DNA from: Anastatus disparis
Taxonomy: Eukaryota; Arthropoda; Insecta; Hymenoptera; Eupelmidae
Direction: 5' to 3'
Assembly (NCBI GenBank): GCA_017163975.1
Contig: JAFFSR010000009.1
Span: 1,798,001 to 1,862,000, forward strand
Length of the DNA: 64,000 nt
Position numbers and translations under genes: made by a program. This document shows, in pieces, positions 60,901 to 64,000 of this stretch; positions within the stretch are counted from its first letter, which is position 1; each line of letters begins with the position of its first letter. The notes beneath the pieces are model-generated. The model searched no databases, was not told where the DNA came from, and saw nothing but the letters and a program-made list of their open reading frames with translations.

Positions 60901-63254
60901 AATCTAAATCTACATGATAAATGAAATTTTATCATCCATATAAAAAGGATTCATTAATTCCCCAAAAGTTTAAAAAGCTCAATTGATTAAATATCAAAGT
61001 GCTTTATGTGAACCGGAGCAATACAATACTGCGAGACAAAGATCTGAGTTTCTGATAACTTAAACATGCTCATTATTTCAATTATTATTTTTTAATCGTG
61101 AAAATTAATGTTCAGTTTAGAAACATTTCTAATAAAGTCATATCCTATTTTTGATGAATCGAATCATCTCTGATACATTTATATTTATATTTTGAAAATT
61201 ATTAATATTATGTTATTTAAATTATTATTATTAATACTATGTTATTGAAATGATTAATACTATATTATTTATATCATACAAATATTTTCTTATACCTATA
61301 TTCACTGATATTTTTATTGTATTTTTGCAAAGTTTTTTGTTCAAATGTTCATGACAATTATCTAATTGAAAAATAAGCCAAAAAACAGTATTAAATTCAT
61401 TTTTTTTAAATTTCTATGTAAGTTAGGTATAAGAGTTAATTGAATAAAATATTGACTTTTTAAATCCACTCTAATATTGTCTTCTCTTGAGAGAGTATGC
61501 TGTAATCATATGACACCTAATATGAAGCTATGGATATGGAATATACAGTGCATTATTAAAGCCAATTAGCGGCACTCGGAACTTTTCGTGAGAATGCATA
61601 TATTAATTCGTTCCATATAACGCAATGATTACTCTGCGTTTCTATTCCTTCTCATCAAATTGCATTCTAACGCATACTTAAATCAATTATTAAATTTACG
61701 TGAATCCATAAATTATAATAATTTGACTAATCATTCTATAAAGCCATTAGATTAATCCATCAAAGGCAAACGACCTGCGTAACATTGAGAGAATCACATT
61801 GCAATCAAATAAAGTCATTTTTTTTTTGTTCGAAAAAAAAGTACTTTCTAATAAAGGAATTTAGGTTTTAAGACTCAAGGCCGTATTCCAGATATTCTAG
61901 AAGATACGCATAGCGAGCACATTATGTTATGCCGTGTTGTGCGAACATATTTAATAGCGCATCGCTGCAAATGAAACACGCGGTAAAAGTGCTTTTGTTT
62001 CGGTATATCATATGCAGCCCGAGTTCAGAGATTACACCTTGACATTCTGCTGTTATGCGCTTTACATGGATTCTACATAGGAGGAACATATCGCATTTGG
62101 AGATCTTTGCATCGGCCTCGTATAACGACAATGCACTCTACATCGATCTTTATGTGCAAAATTTTACTACTCCTCTGCACTGAAAAAAAAAAATCATTAG
62201 AATTTTATGCTCACTTCAGTATAATTTATTTAAGCAAAATTTCGACATTTTAAATCAATCAAAATAAATATTATTTTTTTAAGCATATATCCAAAAAGTA
62301 AATTAAAGTTACTAATCGTAAAGAGTTTATTGCAACTCATTTACTAAAAATCAGTAATTTAATGTTACGAGAAATTGGATTTCTTCATTTTTTTCGTAAT
62401 TTCATTTTGTCTAGAAGAATAAAAATTTCAAATTGCTAACAACTCGTAATTTAATTTTAGTTTTTTTACCAACCGATTAAATTTATTTTGATCTAATATG
62501 ACAGATTTTTATTTAAACTTTTTTTGATTTTCAATGTTTATCAACCTATATTTTTCGAACGCTATTTTTTCAAAATCTGTGTGTATTAGATATAATGTAT
62601 GCGACGTTCTTATTTGACACACATTTTCGAAAAAATATAATCTCTGGCAAGTGTACAGTAAAAATACGCACTTGTTTCATTTATGTAAGTTATTGATTTA
62701 TGTAATTTAACTCTTGTTGCTGAAAATATTGATCTGTTCCAAATTTAAAAGCAATCAAAAATGAAAATAAGAATCATATTAAAAATTATAAATTCTATTG
62801 TTTATCTAATTAATGTTAATTTTAATATTTTTTATTTCGGTTTTTAATGACTTAAACCACTGACAAGTAACTACTATTATTTTAATGTATAATTGAGTTT
62901 ATTGAATAGATTCTGAAAGAAAGAAATTTTAAATATAATATATAATTTTATCAGTTATTTTTAAAAAGTTTAATTTTAATGTAAACACGAAAAAGAATAT
63001 CTAGCATTACACGTTCAAGATGATTTTAGTTTTATATTATTTTAAATGATCTTGTTATTTGTTTTTAGCTTGAATTAAAACGGTAAAACAAATATTGACA
63101 ATATTTATAAATATTTTTAGTATCTCGATTAATGATGTTAAAATATATATAATCTATGGTTTTTAGTTTATTTGGAATAAATTTTTTTTCATTTTTTACA
63201 TTTTGACAAAGTTATTTATGATTAACCATAGTCATTTTTTTAGATAAGCCAATA
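57926..63254. other. Intergenic DNA right of the PAN/ZP gene
   Basis: The first few hundred bases should hold the PAN/ZP promoter; a GC-richer patch lies at 58000-58110. Farther right are TG/CA-rich DNA (58600-58700), a 25-T run, and GC-richer islands at about 60290-60440, 61490-61680 and 61870-62160 with no convincing exon. Open frames here (for example 59575-59970 and 61922-62131) are AT-biased or lack motifs and splice support, so they are not called. Confidence 0.4.
59525..59549. repeat. Poly-T run (25 nt)
   Basis: This is an uninterrupted T homopolymer. On the minus strand it is a poly-A and could mark the end of a retroposed sequence, but no body was identified. Confidence 0.7.
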
Positions 63255-63647
63255 CTATTGTTGCCCTTGTGATTCATAAATAGTTATTGCAAAAGCTAGA
63301 ATTAATAAAAAATGTTTTCTATAAAGCACAAATGGTAATGACAAATTATTTCCTGTACTTAAGGTAATTCTTGGAATACAAACTTTATATATACTTTCAT
63401 CATTCGTAATGATATGAGCTTTAATATTTTCATTGCATTGAATACTTTCATTATTCGTAATGATATGAGCTTTAATATTTTCATTGTATTGAATTAGATT
63501 CTGAATTTTTGATCGAGCATCATTACATAATTCTTCCGATATACATAAACTTCTTTTTATGGTTACTATAATATTAAATTTTAAAGTTAACATATGGCAT
63601 GATGAACCTTTTCTAATTTTATTTAAATATTCTATTCGGTAATTCAA
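63255..63647 (-). pseudogene. Helitron Pif1-like helicase fragment
   Basis: Helitron transposons encode a Rep/Pif1-helicase protein. On the minus strand this fragment reads IEYLNKIRKGS...HMLTLKFN, then a diverged segment, then VCIPRITLSTGNNLSLPFVL, then LAFAITIYESQGQ. This follows the order of a Pif1-type helicase C-terminal part (a fLN...G.P.H.LtLK block, an IPRI block, a lAfamTInkSQGQ block). The canonical Lys of the last motif is replaced (YESQGQ). The middle is disrupted by an in-frame 51-bp tandem duplication (63391-63441 and 63442-63492). Upstream coding (beyond 63650) is broken by stops, so it is a dead relic near the window's right end. Confidence 0.65.
63391..63492. repeat. 51-bp tandem duplication
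   Basis: Two adjacent 51-bp units, starting atactttcat at 63391 and 63442, differ at only a few positions. The unit equals 17 codons, so the Helitron-derived frame is kept. Confidence 0.85.
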
Positions 63648-63649
63648 AT

Positions 63650-64000
63650 AAATATTATCGTTGGTTTAATCAGTGCCCATATGCATAGCATAATTTAATA
63701 CTGTAATTAGTTTGAACTTATCTTTATTATGAAGAGCTAAAATAACTTCATCAACTTAATTATTTAAATAAATTTCAGAATGAATTTTAGAAAAAAATAT
63801 CCTCAGTTTTTAATGTTTCGGGTATTACATATGGATTTATATTGCCTTTACTATAATTGGTAATAGAAATAAAGCGGAGCCATCTTTATCTTTTGAACGA
63901 ATATTTGTAATTAATTTAGTCCATGTTTGCGACAAAGATTAGCACATTTGGCAGCTTCAGTCGCAAAGAGTAGTACATTCAAATTTTCCCATCAAGACTT
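63650..64000 (-). other. Degraded coding-like sequence next to the Helitron fragment
   Basis: On the minus strand, pieces of amino-acid-like sequence appear in broken frames (for example an Ala/Cys-rich start near 63970 and a VIPE-like piece near 63820), with several stops. This probably continues the same transposon relic, but I cannot assign a domain. Confidence 0.3.

Overview
The window is AT-rich nuclear DNA of an insect: intron-rich genes with GT-AG introns, long AT-rich intergenic DNA and many transposable elements. Its proteins are insect-like (animal holocarboxylase synthetase, a PAN/ZP cuticle-type protein, secreted Kazal inhibitors, a BEL/Pao retrotransposon). The style suggests a holometabolous insect, perhaps a hymenopteran parasitoid, but nothing here proves the order. 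I joined exons by hand and checked that splice phases agree.

Layout. (1) 1-12943, plus strand: 3' portion of a gene that starts left of the window. A poly-glutamine terminal exon lies at 1082-1435, and a candidate spliced pair at 7004-7044 and 12825-12943 may form an alternative C-terminus. The rest is AT-rich non-coding DNA with inverted-repeat elements. (2) 22026-13294, minus strand: a complete 16-exon holocarboxylase synthetase (biotin protein ligase) of 1003 aa, convergent with the gene to its left. (3) 25632-43905: three secreted single-domain Kazal inhibitor genes, one on minus (77 aa) and two on plus (130 and 137 aa). The two plus-strand genes are clearly duplicates. A full-length BEL/Pao element with identical 297-bp LTRs sits in intron 1 of the third gene. 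(4) 57925-44790, minus strand: a complete 13-exon PAN plus zona pellucida transmembrane protein of 722 aa with a furin site. (5) 57926-64000: mostly intergenic, ending in a decayed Helitron helicase fragment.

The genes do not form a pathway. The three Kazal genes are the only functional cluster. The other notable content is the variety of small non-autonomous elements in introns: piggyBac-like elements with TTAA sites, a TA-flanked MITE, several foldback elements including one family of at least three copies, tRNA-derived SINEs (one with an 11-bp target-site duplication), a Penelope-like relic with 42-bp inverted repeats and a perfect 52-bp palindrome. I did not find a convincing undescribed multi-gene system. 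The best leads are the Kazal cluster with its fresh retrotransposon, the unidentified C-terminal exons on the left, and the extra open reading stretch upstream of the holocarboxylase synthetase start.
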